From JBOGJI01 sp050747865 (GTDB lineage Bacteria > Acidobacteriota > Thermoanaerobaculia > Multivoradales > JAHEKO01): DNA of 30,867 nucleotides. The stretch is from the NCBI GenBank assembly GCA_050747865.1, contig JBOGJI010000324.1, positions 1 through 30,867 of the forward strand, written 5' to 3'. Shown here in pieces: positions 1 through 11,190 of the stretch (position 1 is the first letter of the stretch; each line of letters begins with the position of its first letter). A model generated the notes under the pieces. The model searched no databases and was not told where the DNA came from. It saw nothing but the letters and a program-made list of their open reading frames with translations. Position numbers and translations under genes: made by a program.

Positions 1-137
1 TCGTCTGGGGCCTGCTACTCGGCGCACCGGCGCTTACCGAGACGGGACTCCCACCCGCTGGAGACGCGCAGCCAGCAGACGACACCCACAAAACAGGATC
101 ACCGTCTGCGTCACGACGCACCATGGCTGGAAGCCTA

Positions 138-151
138 TCTGATAAATCAGA
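138..151. promoter_or_regulatory. Short palindrome upstream of hemB (possible operator)
   Basis: TCTGAT-AA-ATCAGA is a palindrome with 6-base arms and a 2-base spacer. It is AT-rich inside very GC-rich DNA, about 70 bases upstream of the hemB start. It could bind a dimeric regulator of the hem operon, but no family is recognisable. Chance cannot be excluded. The rest of bases 1-218 shows no gene I can support. Confidence 0.2.
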
Positions 152-218
152 ACGTGTCAATCGGACCTGCGCAGACGCTCCGAATTGCCGTGGTTTATGT
201 GGTAGAACCCTCCGCGTC

Positions 219-1208
219 ATGGGATTTCCCGAGACACGTATGCGCCGGCTGCGGCGGACGCCGACGTTGCGGCGCATGGTGCGCGAGACTCGCCTGTCGG
301 TGGACGATCTGGTGCTGCCGCTGTTCGTCGTCCCCGGCGAGGGGGTCGAGACCGCGGTCCCGTCGATGCCGGGGGTGGCGCAGCAGTCGGTGGATCGGAT
401 CGTGGAGAGCTGCCGCGAGGCCGCCGCGCTCGGCATTCCGGCGGTGCTCCTGTTCGGCATCCCCGACGCCAAGGACGCCGTCGGCAGCCGCTCATGGGCC
501 GACGACGGGATCGTGCAGCGGGCCTTGCGGGCGGTGAAGGCGGCACTGCCCGAGCTCGTCACCATCGCGGACGTCTGCTTCTGCGAGTACACCGACCACG
601 GCCACTGCGGCGTCCTGCGCGAGGACGGATCGGTGGACAACGACGCAACTCTCGACAACCTGGCGCGCCAGGCGGTCTCGCTCGCGCGCGCCGGCGCCGA
701 CGTGGTGGCGCCGTCGGACATGATGGACGGCCGGGTGGCGGCGATCCGGCGCGCCCTCGATGCAGAGGGGCTGGTCGACACCGTCGTCCTCGCTTACGCC
801 GCCAAGTTCGCCAGCGCCTTCTACGGCCCCTTCCGTGACGCCGCCGACTCGGCTCCCCAGTCGGGCGACCGCCGCGGCTACCAGATGGATCCTCCCAACG
901 CCCGCGAGGCGTTGCGCGAGATGGAGCTCGACGCCGAGGAGGGGGCCGACATCCTGATGGTCAAGCCCGCCCTCCCCTATCTCGATGTGCTGCGCGCCGC
1001 GCGCGAGCGCTTCGCGCAGCCGCTCGCCGCCTACCATGTCTCCGGCGAGTACGCGATGCTGAAGGCGGCGGCCGCCAACGGCTGGCTCGACTACGAGCGC
1101 TGCCTGATGGAGTCGCTGATCGCCATCCGCCGCGCCGGTGCCGACCTCATCCTCACCTACGGCGCCCGCGACGCCGCGCGTCTCATCGCGGCCGGATGGC
1201 GGGAGTGA
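219..1208 (+). CDS. hemB: Delta-aminolevulinic acid dehydratase (porphobilinogen synthase)
   Basis: HemB condenses two 5-aminolevulinate molecules to porphobilinogen in cytoplasmic tetrapyrrole synthesis. From ATG 219 the protein is 329 aa, the usual family length. The zinc-cysteine motif DVCFCEYTDHGHCG (Cys120, Cys122, Cys130) marks a Zn-dependent enzyme. The two active-site lysines are visible in AYAAKFAS (Lys196, by homology) and LMVKPALPY (Lys249, Schiff base). The frame is open upstream to ATG 123, but that extension (residues like DKSERVNRTC) does not resemble HemB, so I prefer ATG 219; ATG 240 is a further option. The 3' end overlaps hemL by 13 bases, so the two are co-transcribed and probably translationally coupled. 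The promoter is not clear. Confidence 0.95.
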   Translation: MGFPETRMRRLRRTPTLRRMVRETRLSVDDLVLPLFVVPGEGVETAVPSMPGVAQQSVDRIVESCREAAALGIPAVLLFGIPDAKDAVGSRSWADDGIVQRALRAVKAALPELVTIADVCFCEYTDHGHCGVLREDGSVDNDATLDNLARQAVSLARAGADVVAPSDMMDGRVAAIRRALDAEGLVDTVVLAYAAKFASAFYGPFRDAADSAPQSGDRRGYQMDPPNAREALREMELDAEEGADILMVKPALPYLDVLRAARERFAQPLAAYHVSGEYAMLKAAAANGWLDYERCLMESLIAIRRAGADLILTYGARDAARLIAAGWRE

Positions 1209-2488
1209 TCGAACGCGCGCGGGCGGTGATGCCAGGCGGCGTCAACTCGCCGGTGCGCGCCTTCGGCGGCGTCGGCGGCGAGCCGGTGTTCATCCGCAGT
1301 GCTCGCGGCGCGCGGCTGGTCGCCGAAGACGGGCGCGAGTACATCGACTACATCGGCGCCTACGGTCCGGCCATCCTCGGCCACGCCCACCCGGCGGTGG
1401 TCGAGGCGGTAGCTCGGGCGGCGGCGGAGGGTACCTGCCTGGGGGCGCCCTCGAAGGCCGAGGTCGAGCTCGCCGAGCGGCTCTGCGCCGCCCTGCCGGC
1501 GCTGGAGATGGTGCGGCTGGTCAACTCGGGCACCGAGGCGACCATGTCGGCCCTGCGGCTGGCCCGCGCGGTCACCGGCCGCGACGCGGTGGTCAAGTTC
1601 GCGGGCTGCTACCACGGGCACGCCGACCCCTTCCTGGTCGCCGCCGGCTCCGGCGCGGCCACGATCGGAGTGCCCTCGTCGCCCGGCGTGCCGGCCGCGG
1701 TAACCGAGTCGACCCTGGTGGCGCCGTACAACGACCTGGCCGCGGTGGAGGAGCTGTTCGACGCCCGCGGCGGCGCCGTCGCCGCGGTGATCGTCGAGCC
1801 GGTGGCCGGCAACATGGGTCGGGTGCCGCCGCTGCCGGGCTTCCTGGAGGGGTTGCGCGAGCTCTGCGATCGTCACGGCGCGCTGCTCGTCTTCGACGAG
1901 GTGATGACCGGCTTCCGGGTCGGCTGGAGCGGCGCGCAAGGACTCTTCGGCATCGATCCCGATCTCTCCACGCTCGGCAAGGTCATCGGTGGAGGTGTCC
2001 CGATCGGCGCCTTCGGCGGCCGGCGCCGGTGGATGGAACAGGTGGCGCCCGCCGGCCCCGTCTACCAGGCCGGTACGCTGTCCGGTAATCCGCTGGCGAC
2101 CGCCGCCGGGCTCGCCACCCTGGAGATCCTCTCCCAGGACGACCCCTCGCCCTACGAGCGGCTCGAGCAGACCTCCGAACGCCTGGCCCGAGGCATCGGC
2201 GAGTCGGCCGCGCGCCACGGGGTCGCCTGCACGGTGCAGCGCCAGGGCTCGATGCTGGCGGTCTTTTTCACCGACGGCGCGGTGACCTCCCTCGCCGATG
2301 TCGACGCCTCGGATCGCCGGCGGTTCGCCCGCCTCTTCCATGCGCTGCTCGAGCGGGGGGTCCACCTCCCGCCCTCCCCCTACGAGACCTTCTTCGTCTC
2401 CCTCGCCCACGGGGACGCCGAGATCGAGGCCACACTCGCCGCCTTCGACGCGGCGATGAGCCGTCTGGCCGCTGAGGAGAGCCTGTGA
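1196..2488 (+). CDS. hemL: Glutamate-1-semialdehyde 2,1-aminomutase
   Basis: HemL is a PLP enzyme that converts glutamate-1-semialdehyde to 5-aminolevulinate, the substrate of the HemB encoded just upstream, so this organism uses the C5 pathway. The protein is 430 aa, the normal length. Family motifs are GGVNSPVRAFGG near the N-terminus, LVNSGTEATMSA for phosphate binding (about 108-119), VFDEVMTGFR (about 232-241) and the PLP lysine in LGKVIGGGVPIGAFGG (Lys262). The start ATG lies inside the end of hemB with little Shine-Dalgarno, consistent with translational coupling. The TGA stop overlaps the next gene's GTG start. Confidence 0.96.
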   Translation: MAGVIERARAVMPGGVNSPVRAFGGVGGEPVFIRSARGARLVAEDGREYIDYIGAYGPAILGHAHPAVVEAVARAAAEGTCLGAPSKAEVELAERLCAALPALEMVRLVNSGTEATMSALRLARAVTGRDAVVKFAGCYHGHADPFLVAAGSGAATIGVPSSPGVPAAVTESTLVAPYNDLAAVEELFDARGGAVAAVIVEPVAGNMGRVPPLPGFLEGLRELCDRHGALLVFDEVMTGFRVGWSGAQGLFGIDPDLSTLGKVIGGGVPIGAFGGRRRWMEQVAPAGPVYQAGTLSGNPLATAAGLATLEILSQDDPSPYERLEQTSERLARGIGESAARHGVACTVQRQGSMLAVFFTDGAVTSLADVDASDRRRFARLFHALLERGVHLPPSPYETFFVSLAHGDAEIEATLAAFDAAMSRLAAEESL

Positions 2489-3654
2489 CGCAGCGATCCA
2501 CCGACGCGTTGGTGATCGGCGGCGGGCTGCTCGGCCTGGCCTGCGCGCATGAGCTGGCGGGCGCGGGTATGCGCGTCACCCTGCTCGAGCGCGCCACCTG
2601 CGGCGCCGAGGCCTCGTCCGCGGCAGCCGGACTGCTGCAGCCATTCGCCGAGGTCCCGGAGCCAGGGCCCTATCTGGACGCTTGCTGCGAGGCGCTCGAG
2701 CTCTGGCCCGCCTGGTTGGAGCGCATCCGCTCCGAGAGCGGCCTGGAGGTCGAGCTCTCGGACTGGGGCACCCTCTTCGTCGCCTTCGAGTCTGAAGCGG
2801 CCGGCCGCTTCAGCTCAGAGAGCCGGCAGTGGGTCGACGACATGCGACAAGCGCTCGCCGACTTCGGCGAGCCGTTCGAGACGCTGAGAGCCGAGCAAAC
2901 CTACCGCCTGCTCCCGCAGCTCGCGCCCGGCGCGGCCGGCGGGCTGCACCTGCGGCGGGAGCGCCGGGTCCATAACGTGTTGGCCTGTCGCGCCGCCGCC
3001 GAGGCCTGCCGCCGCGCCGGCGTCGAGCTGCTCGAGCACGCTCCGGTGGAGCGCGTCGAGCTGAGGCCGAAGGAGGCCCGGGTCGAGAGCCCCCGCTGGA
3101 CCGGCCGGGCCGGCCGCGTGGTGCTGACGGCAGGAGCCTGGAGCGGCGGCATCGAAGGTCTAGCGGAGTTCCCCGTGCGTCCGCGCCGCGGCCAGATCCT
3201 CCTATATCGGGGCTGCGCCTGGGACTGGACAGGATGCCTGCGCGCCGGCCGCCGTTACGCCGTCCGCCGCGGCGACGACGAGCTGCTGATCGGCTCCACC
3301 GTGGAGGACGTGGGCTTCGACAAGTCGACGACGCCGGAGGCGCTGGCCGCCCTGCGCGCGTTCGCCGAGACCCTGCTGCCGCCGCTGCGCGACCTGCAAC
3401 CGGCGGGCGCCTGGGCCGGGCTCCGTCCCGGCTCCGCCGACGACCTCCCCCTCCTCGGCCGCTGGCGGGAGACGCCGCTGTGGCTGGCCACCGGCCACTT
3501 CCGCAGCGGTATCCTGCTCGCCCCCTGGAGCGCCCATCGCTTGACCGGGTGGCTGACCGGGTCCACAGGCGAGGGAGAGAACCCCTTCTCCCCAGATCGA
3601 TTCGAGACCGTTCCGCGCCACCCGACCGAGATCGGTGGTTCGCACGGTACGTGA
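2485..3654 (+). CDS. FAD-dependent amine oxidase, ThiO/glycine oxidase-like
   Basis: This is a 389-aa member of the DAO flavoprotein family. An N-terminal dinucleotide-binding motif (VIGGGLLGLACAHELAGAG, about 8-26) is followed by an acidic strand end. The C-terminal motif GLRPGSADDLPLLGR...ATGHFRSGILLAP is typical of ThiO-type glycine oxidases, which supply dehydroglycine for thiamine synthesis, though related enzymes oxidise other amines. The GTG start overlaps the hemL stop (GTGA, 4 bases), so it is the third gene of the hem operon. No other thi gene is nearby, so substrate and pathway are open. The family call is firm; the ThiO function is moderate. Confidence 0.8.
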   Translation: MTQRSTDALVIGGGLLGLACAHELAGAGMRVTLLERATCGAEASSAAAGLLQPFAEVPEPGPYLDACCEALELWPAWLERIRSESGLEVELSDWGTLFVAFESEAAGRFSSESRQWVDDMRQALADFGEPFETLRAEQTYRLLPQLAPGAAGGLHLRRERRVHNVLACRAAAEACRRAGVELLEHAPVERVELRPKEARVESPRWTGRAGRVVLTAGAWSGGIEGLAEFPVRPRRGQILLYRGCAWDWTGCLRAGRRYAVRRGDDELLIGSTVEDVGFDKSTTPEALAALRAFAETLLPPLRDLQPAGAWAGLRPGSADDLPLLGRWRETPLWLATGHFRSGILLAPWSAHRLTGWLTGSTGEGENPFSPDRFETVPRHPTEIGGSHGT

Positions 3655-3673
3655 AAACTTGACAGGAACGCGC

Positions 3674-3745
3674 TAAAATCTCTGCACGGGACACCGCGAG
3701 GAGCGATGGCGCGACCTCGTCAAACACCCGTCAGGGCGCTAGAAT
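3674..3745 (+). promoter_or_regulatory. Two tandem promoter-like boxes upstream of dnaJ-clpB
   Basis: Two similar elements, GCGCTAAAATC (TAAAAT at 3674-3679) and GCGCTAGAATC (TAGAAT at 3740-3745), lie 66 bases apart upstream of the TTG start at 3794. Both are preceded by CAGG. They match the GCTANNNTC form seen before other genes in this window, so I read them as two extended -10 boxes that would start transcripts near 3686 and 3752. A TTGACA at 3659-3664 is only 9 bases from the first box, too close for a normal -35. No CIRCE or HAIR heat-shock operator is visible. Confidence 0.5.
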
Positions 3746-3793
3746 CGGCACCCCAGGCCTCGGCGTCACGTATCCGTTACAGGGCGAAGGGAA

Positions 3794-4744
3794 TTGGAAT
3801 ATAAGGATTACTACAAGAGCCTCGGCGTCGCGCGCGACTCGTCCAAGGAGGAGATCCAGCGCGCCTACCGCAAGCAGGCGCGCAAGTACCATCCGGACGT
3901 CAACCGCTCGCCCGAGGCGGAGGCGCGTTTCAAGGAGATCAACGAGGCCTACGAGGTCTTGAAGGATCCCGAGAAGCGGGCCAAATACGACCGCTTCGGC
4001 TCCGCCTGGAAGCAGGCCCAGCAGACCGGCGGGGCGCCGCCGGGGTTCGAGGAGATCTTCGAGCAGTTCCGCACCCAGGGACCGACGATCGGCTTCGACA
4101 TCGGCGGCGACTCGGGGTTCAGCTCCTTCTTCGAGATGCTCTTCGGCTCCGAGCCGGGCGGCCGAACTGCCCGCTGGGGCGGCTTCGCCGGCAGCACGGC
4201 CCCCTACCCGCGCGGCGAGGACCAGGAGGCGCGCATCCTGCTCTCGCTCGACGAGGCGGCGCATGGCGGGGTTCGCAACGTGACCCTGACCGACGCCAAG
4301 GGCAACCGGCGCACCCTCAAGGTGCGCATCCCCTCCGGCGTGCGGCCGGGCCAGAAGATCCGACTTCCCGGCCAGGGGGGGACCGGCGCCGGAGGCGACC
4401 GGGGCGATCTCTACCTGAACGTGGAGCTACGCCCCGACCCCCGCTTCGAGCTGCGCGGCGACGACCTCTACACCATCGTCCAGATCGCGCCCTGGGAGGC
4501 CGCGCTGGGCGGCCAGGCCAGGGTCCCGACGCTCGACGGCGAGGTCACCGTGCGCATCCCGGCCCACTCCTCGTCGGGGCGCAAGATCCGCCTGCGCGGC
4601 AAGGGGTGGCCGAGCACCAACCGCGAGACCGGCGATCTGCTGGCCGAGCTGCGCATCGTGGTGCCGGAGAGCCTGACCGAGCGCGAGCGCGAGCTGCTCG
4701 AGAAGCTGGCCGCGGTGTCGCCGTTCCGGCCGCGCAAGGACTGA
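3794..4744 (+). CDS. DnaJ-class co-chaperone (CbpA type, no zinc domain)
   Basis: This is a 316-aa J-domain co-chaperone expected to stimulate DnaK ATPase activity. The J-domain covers residues 1-70, with the HPD motif at 33-35 (KYHPDVNRS). A short Gly/Phe-rich linker follows, and then two C-terminal substrate-binding domains of the DnaJ type (for example IPSGVRPGQKIRLPGQG and RIPAHSSSGRKIRLRGKG). The CXXCXGXG zinc repeats are absent, as in CbpA or type II J-proteins. The start is TTG at 3794: the encoded beginning, MEYKDYYKSLGV, is the family N-terminus, and GAAGGGA precedes it. The stop is 4 bases before clpB, so the two are clearly one operon. Neither dnaK nor grpE is in the window. Confidence 0.92.
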   Translation: MEYKDYYKSLGVARDSSKEEIQRAYRKQARKYHPDVNRSPEAEARFKEINEAYEVLKDPEKRAKYDRFGSAWKQAQQTGGAPPGFEEIFEQFRTQGPTIGFDIGGDSGFSSFFEMLFGSEPGGRTARWGGFAGSTAPYPRGEDQEARILLSLDEAAHGGVRNVTLTDAKGNRRTLKVRIPSGVRPGQKIRLPGQGGTGAGGDRGDLYLNVELRPDPRFELRGDDLYTIVQIAPWEAALGGQARVPTLDGEVTVRIPAHSSSGRKIRLRGKGWPSTNRETGDLLAELRIVVPESLTERERELLEKLAAVSPFRPRKD

Positions 4745-4748
4745 GAGC

Positions 4749-7403
<2,655 letters not shown>

Positions 7404-7461
7404 CGGCCATGGACGACGCAGCGCCAGGCCCTCGCTCCCGGCGCCGTCTGGAGGCATCGCG

Positions 7462-8571
7462 ATGAACACACTTCTCCGCCAACATCTGGCCTTCACCATC
7501 TTCCTGGTGGCCGTCACCGCCCTCGTCCTCATCCTGCCGCTCCTCGCCGGCGCCCAGGAGCCCCCGCCCGGACAGTTCGAAGGGGAGGTCGACGTCACCG
7601 AGGTGTTCCTCGACGTGGTGGTCACGGACCGGCAGGGACAGCCCGTGCCGGGCCTGCAAGCCGGCGACTTCGTCGTCACCGAGGACGGCGAGCCGGTCGA
7701 GGTGACCTCTGTGGAGTACTACACCACCCGCTACGGCGCGCCCGAGGCCGAGCTCAAGCCCGGGGAGGTGCCGGCCAGCCGCCATTTCATCTTCTTCTTC
7801 GACGACCAGCGCTTCAACAGCACGCCCGAAAATCGCCTGCTCCCGCAGCAGGTCCAGGCCGGCCGCCAGGCCGCCGAGTGGGCGCGCGAAAACCTCCAGC
7901 CTTCGGACTGGGCGGCGGTGCTGAGCTACGACAGCCGGCTCAAGATCCACCTCGATTTCGCCCAGGACCGCGACGCGATCGTCGAGGCCATCGAGGCGGC
8001 GAGCCGAGGGGGCGAGCCCCGTGCCGAGACCTCGCGGCGCGGCGGCGCCGACGCCGGGGTCGCCTCGCTCCTCGCCCGGCTGCCCACCGGCAAGGAGCTG
8101 AGCCGGATCACGCCACGCCCGTATTCGGCGCTGACCCGCGTGGCGGAGGCCGTAGGGCCGATCGCCGGGCGCAAGAACCTGCTGCTCTTCTCCATCGGCT
8201 TCGGCCAGATCGACAGCTTCACCGGCACCGCCCGCGGCGACGAGCGCTACTACCCCGACATGATCCAGGCGCTGAACGACAACAACGTGGCCGTCTACGC
8301 CATCGACGTCAGCACCCTGGAGACGCGCTTCCACTCCCAGGAGACTTTCTTGAGCCAGCTCGCCTCCGACACCGGGGCGCGCTACTTCGCTCCCACCGTG
8401 AGCTTCGCCACCCCGCTCGAGCAGGTGTCCGAGGAGACCACGGGCTACTACCTCCTCTCCTACCGCGCCCAGCACCCGCGCGGCGAGACCGGCTACCAGA
8501 GGGTCAAGGTGGACACCCACGACAACGGCCTCCGCGTCCACGCCCGCAAGGGCTACCAGTTCGGCACGTAG
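7462..8571 (+). CDS. Secreted VWFA-related protein (acidobacterial type)
   Basis: This 369-aa protein has an N-terminal signal peptide (hydrophobic residues about 10-30, likely cleaved at LAGA-QE) and a von Willebrand factor A-like fold. The segment VDVTEVFLDVVVTDRQGQPVPGLQAGDFVVTEDG, shown here only to locate it, is at about 43-76 and is the conserved pre-VWA strand set of the acidobacterial VWFA-related family. The expected DXSXS metal site is replaced by FFFDDQRFNS (about 111-120), so MIDAS metal binding may be altered. The C-terminal part (GYYLLSYRAQHP..YQRVKVDTHDNGLRVHARKGY) is also family-typical. ATG 7462 has TGGAGG seven bases upstream. It lies 58 bases after clpB on the same strand. 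The biological role of the family is not established. Confidence 0.82.
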   Translation: MNTLLRQHLAFTIFLVAVTALVLILPLLAGAQEPPPGQFEGEVDVTEVFLDVVVTDRQGQPVPGLQAGDFVVTEDGEPVEVTSVEYYTTRYGAPEAELKPGEVPASRHFIFFFDDQRFNSTPENRLLPQQVQAGRQAAEWARENLQPSDWAAVLSYDSRLKIHLDFAQDRDAIVEAIEAASRGGEPRAETSRRGGADAGVASLLARLPTGKELSRITPRPYSALTRVAEAVGPIAGRKNLLLFSIGFGQIDSFTGTARGDERYYPDMIQALNDNNVAVYAIDVSTLETRFHSQETFLSQLASDTGARYFAPTVSFATPLEQVSEETTGYYLLSYRAQHPRGETGYQRVKVDTHDNGLRVHARKGYQFGT

Positions 8572-8583
8572 CGGCCTCACTGG

Positions 8584-8589
8584 TACACT
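8584..8589 (+). promoter_or_regulatory. Probable -10 box for the kinase gene
   Basis: GGTACACTG contains TACACT, 21 bases before ATG 8611. The same hexamer precedes the DUF1684 and DUF1015 genes in this window. It would give a short leader of about 15 bases and separate kinase expression from the chaperone-VWFA unit. Confidence 0.4.
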
Positions 8590-8610
8590 GCGGCCAACCT
8601 CGGGTTGCCG

Positions 8611-11175
8611 ATGGAAGGCCGCACCGTCGCCCACTACCGCATCGAGGAGCGCCTCGGCGGCGGCGGCATGGGGGTCGTCTTCCGCGCCATCGATACGCGC
8701 CTCGACCGCACCGTGGCGCTGAAGTTCCTACCCTCGCATCTTTCCGAGCAGGAAGAGAGCAAATGGCGGTTCATGCAGGAGGCGCGGGCGGCCTCGGCGC
8801 TCGACCACCCGAACCTCTGCCCCATCTACGACATCGGCTCGACTGCCGAAGGCGAGATCTACATCGCCATGCCGTTCTACGACGGCGAGACCCTGAAGCA
8901 GTCGCTGCGGCACCGCCCCCTGCCTCTGACCGAGGCTCTGGACGCGGCGCTGCAGATGGCCGAGGGGCTGCGCGAGGCCCACGCGCACGGCATCGTCCAT
9001 CGCGACCTGAAGCCGGCCAACGTCATCCGCACGCGCAAAGGCCAGGTGAAGATCCTCGACTTCGGGCTCGCCAAGCTACTCGGCGACACCTCGATGACCC
9101 GCACCGGCGCGACCGTCGGAACGTTTGCGTACATGGCACCCGAGCAGGCCTTGGGCAAGCCGGTGGATCACCGCGCCGATCTCTGGGCCCTGGGGGTGGT
9201 GCTCTACGAGTGCCTCACCGGCGAGCTGCCGTTCGGCGGCGGCGACGCCCCCGCCATGCTCCACGCCATCGCCTACGACGACGCTCCTCGCCCCAGCCGG
9301 GACGGCGCGGTGCCACGCGCGCTGGACGGCATCGTCGCCAAATGCCTGACCCGCGACCCCAATCGGCGCTACCAGTCGGCTACCGAGCTGCTCGCCGACC
9401 TGCGAGGCGCCCGCGTCCAGCTCGGGCTCGCTTCCTCCGATGAGGTCTCGGCCGTCCTTCCGCGCGTCCGCCGCCGGCGCCTCCTGCGGGTGGCGCTGCC
9501 GGCGGCCGCACTTCTGCTGGTCGTTTCGGCCCTGGTGTGGCTGTCGCGCGGGCCGACCGCAAATACGGCTTCACGGCAGTCCCTGGCGGTCCTGCCTTTC
9601 ACCAACCTGACGGGAGACTCCGCGCTCGACTACCTGGGAGCGGGCCTCAGCACCGATCTCATCTCGCGACTGAGCGAGCTGCCGCAGCTCGAGGTCCTCA
9701 GCCGCGCCCAGGTCCTGGCGGTAGGCGGCCCGGCGGCGGACGGTGTGGACCTGGCACAAACGTTCGGCGTGTCCACGGTGGTGGAGGGAGACATCCAGGG
9801 CGATCCCGAGCACCTGCGCGTCCAGCTCCGCCTCTCCGACGGCCAGATCGGGGCGATCGTCTGGTCGCAGAGCGAGGTCGGGGACGTCGATCATCTGACG
9901 GGGCTGCAGGTGCAGCTCGCTCAGGCCGTCACGCGCGCCGTCTCGCTCCCTTTGAGCTTTGCCAACCGACTGCGACTCAGGGACGAGCGCACGAATTCCG
10001 CTCGCGCCTTCGACGCCTACCTGCGCGCGCTCGCCATCGACGACGGAGCGACGGCCACGCCGGAGCTGCGTCGCGTGGCGATCGACCAGCTCAGACGGGC
10101 CGTGCGACTCGAGCCGACATTCGCCGAGGCTTGGGCCGCCTTGGCCGAGATCAGGGGCAACGCCTTTCGCGCCGGCGGCGACGTCACGGTACTGGAGGAG
10201 GCTCTATCAGCGGCGGAACGGGCGATCGAGCTGAATCCGCGACTCCCGGCCGCACGTCTCGCCATGGCCGAGGTGCTTGCCGCTCGGGGGCGATTCGAAG
10301 AGGCGGAGGACCACATCGCCGAGACCCTCGGCGTCCTGCCCAATCCCTCCCGCGCCTATGAGATGCTGGCCTGGAACCAGTTCCTTCAGGGATCGCCCGA
10401 GCGGGCGATCTCCCTGCAGCGGACCGCCACCGACCTGGCGCCGGATGACTGGACCGTGTGGAATCGACTGGGCGTGCTGCTCGGCCGGCTCAGCCGCTAC
10501 GAGGAGGGCGAGCGCGCCTTCGCCCGCGCCGCCGAGCTGGCCCCGGCCGGTGTGCATGCGCCGCGGGGCCTGCTGGGGGCGATGCTCGTGTCCAGGGGCC
10601 GGTTCGCCGAGGCCCTGGCAATCTTCGACGAGATCCCTCGGCCCATCCGAGACCCGGTCCTCGCTTCGAACATCGCGACGGCCTATTACTTCTCCGACCG
10701 GCCCGACCACATGCGGCTGGCGATCGAGCACTACAGAACAGCAGTGCACCTCACACCGAACGACCCGGCCCTCCATCGGAATCTCGGCGACGCCTATCAG
10801 GCGACCAGACAGGAGGCCCTGGCGCAACAGGAGTACCAGACCGCCTACGAGCTGATTTCCCGACAGGCCGAGCTCAATCCGAACGATGTCGAGCTGCGGG
10901 CTCGGATGTCCCGATACGCGGCGACGGCCGGACAGTGTCGGCAGGCGGTCTCGGCGGCCGACGAGGTGCGAGCGGCCGACCCCACTCTGGGCACCACGCA
11001 CGATCTCATCGCCCAGGCATATGCGCTCTGCGCTGTGCCCGACGCGGCACTCGATTCGATCGCGCGGGCGATCGAGCTGGGCGAGTCACCCGCGTTGCTG
11101 GCGCAGCGGGATGAGTTCTCCGGCCTCCGATCGAACGCGGCGTTTCAGCGCTTGATTGGCGCCGAGGCCCGCTGA
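8611..11175 (+). CDS. Transmembrane Ser/Thr protein kinase with TolB/FlgO-like and TPR domains
   Basis: This is an 854-aa Hanks-type kinase. Residues 10-265 hold the kinase domain: glycine loop LGGGGMGVV (15-23), ATP lysine in VALKF (Lys38), HRDLKPAN (130-137), DFG (150-152) and MAPEQA before subdomain IX. All catalytic residues are present, so it should be active. A basic stretch and one membrane helix follow (about 290-312, LLRVALPAAALLLVVSALVW). The outer part starts with SLAVLPFTNLTGDSALDYLGAGLS, the TolB/FlgO-like segment often found in bacterial adenylate cyclases and acidobacterial kinases, and continues as TPR-like helices to the end. The kinase is therefore cytoplasmic and the TPR array periplasmic. 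ATG 8611 is preferred to TTG 8605. It is the gene after the VWFA-type protein. Substrates are unknown. Confidence 0.93.
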   Translation: MEGRTVAHYRIEERLGGGGMGVVFRAIDTRLDRTVALKFLPSHLSEQEESKWRFMQEARAASALDHPNLCPIYDIGSTAEGEIYIAMPFYDGETLKQSLRHRPLPLTEALDAALQMAEGLREAHAHGIVHRDLKPANVIRTRKGQVKILDFGLAKLLGDTSMTRTGATVGTFAYMAPEQALGKPVDHRADLWALGVVLYECLTGELPFGGGDAPAMLHAIAYDDAPRPSRDGAVPRALDGIVAKCLTRDPNRRYQSATELLADLRGARVQLGLASSDEVSAVLPRVRRRRLLRVALPAAALLLVVSALVWLSRGPTANTASRQSLAVLPFTNLTGDSALDYLGAGLSTDLISRLSELPQLEVLSRAQVLAVGGPAADGVDLAQTFGVSTVVEGDIQGDPEHLRVQLRLSDGQIGAIVWSQSEVGDVDHLTGLQVQLAQAVTRAVSLPLSFANRLRLRDERTNSARAFDAYLRALAIDDGATATPELRRVAIDQLRRAVRLEPTFAEAWAALAEIRGNAFRAGGDVTVLEEALSAAERAIELNPRLPAARLAMAEVLAARGRFEEAEDHIAETLGVLPNPSRAYEMLAWNQFLQGSPERAISLQRTATDLAPDDWTVWNRLGVLLGRLSRYEEGERAFARAAELAPAGVHAPRGLLGAMLVSRGRFAEALAIFDEIPRPIRDPVLASNIATAYYFSDRPDHMRLAIEHYRTAVHLTPNDPALHRNLGDAYQATRQEALAQQEYQTAYELISRQAELNPNDVELRARMSRYAATAGQCRQAVSAADEVRAADPTLGTTHDLIAQAYALCAVPDAALDSIARAIELGESPALLAQRDEFSGLRSNAAFQRLIGAEAR

Positions 11176-11190
11176 GTCGGGTGCCTGCGC

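Noticed and set aside
123..218. A longer hemB starting at ATG 123 or further upstream, where the frame is open to base 3
   Set aside because: The added residues have no HemB similarity and the protein from 219 already has the usual length.
3659..3679. TTGACA with TAAAAT as a classical sigma-70 promoter before dnaJ
   Set aside because: The spacer is only 9 bases; about 17 is needed. I kept TAAAAT as a -10 box on other grounds and not the pair.
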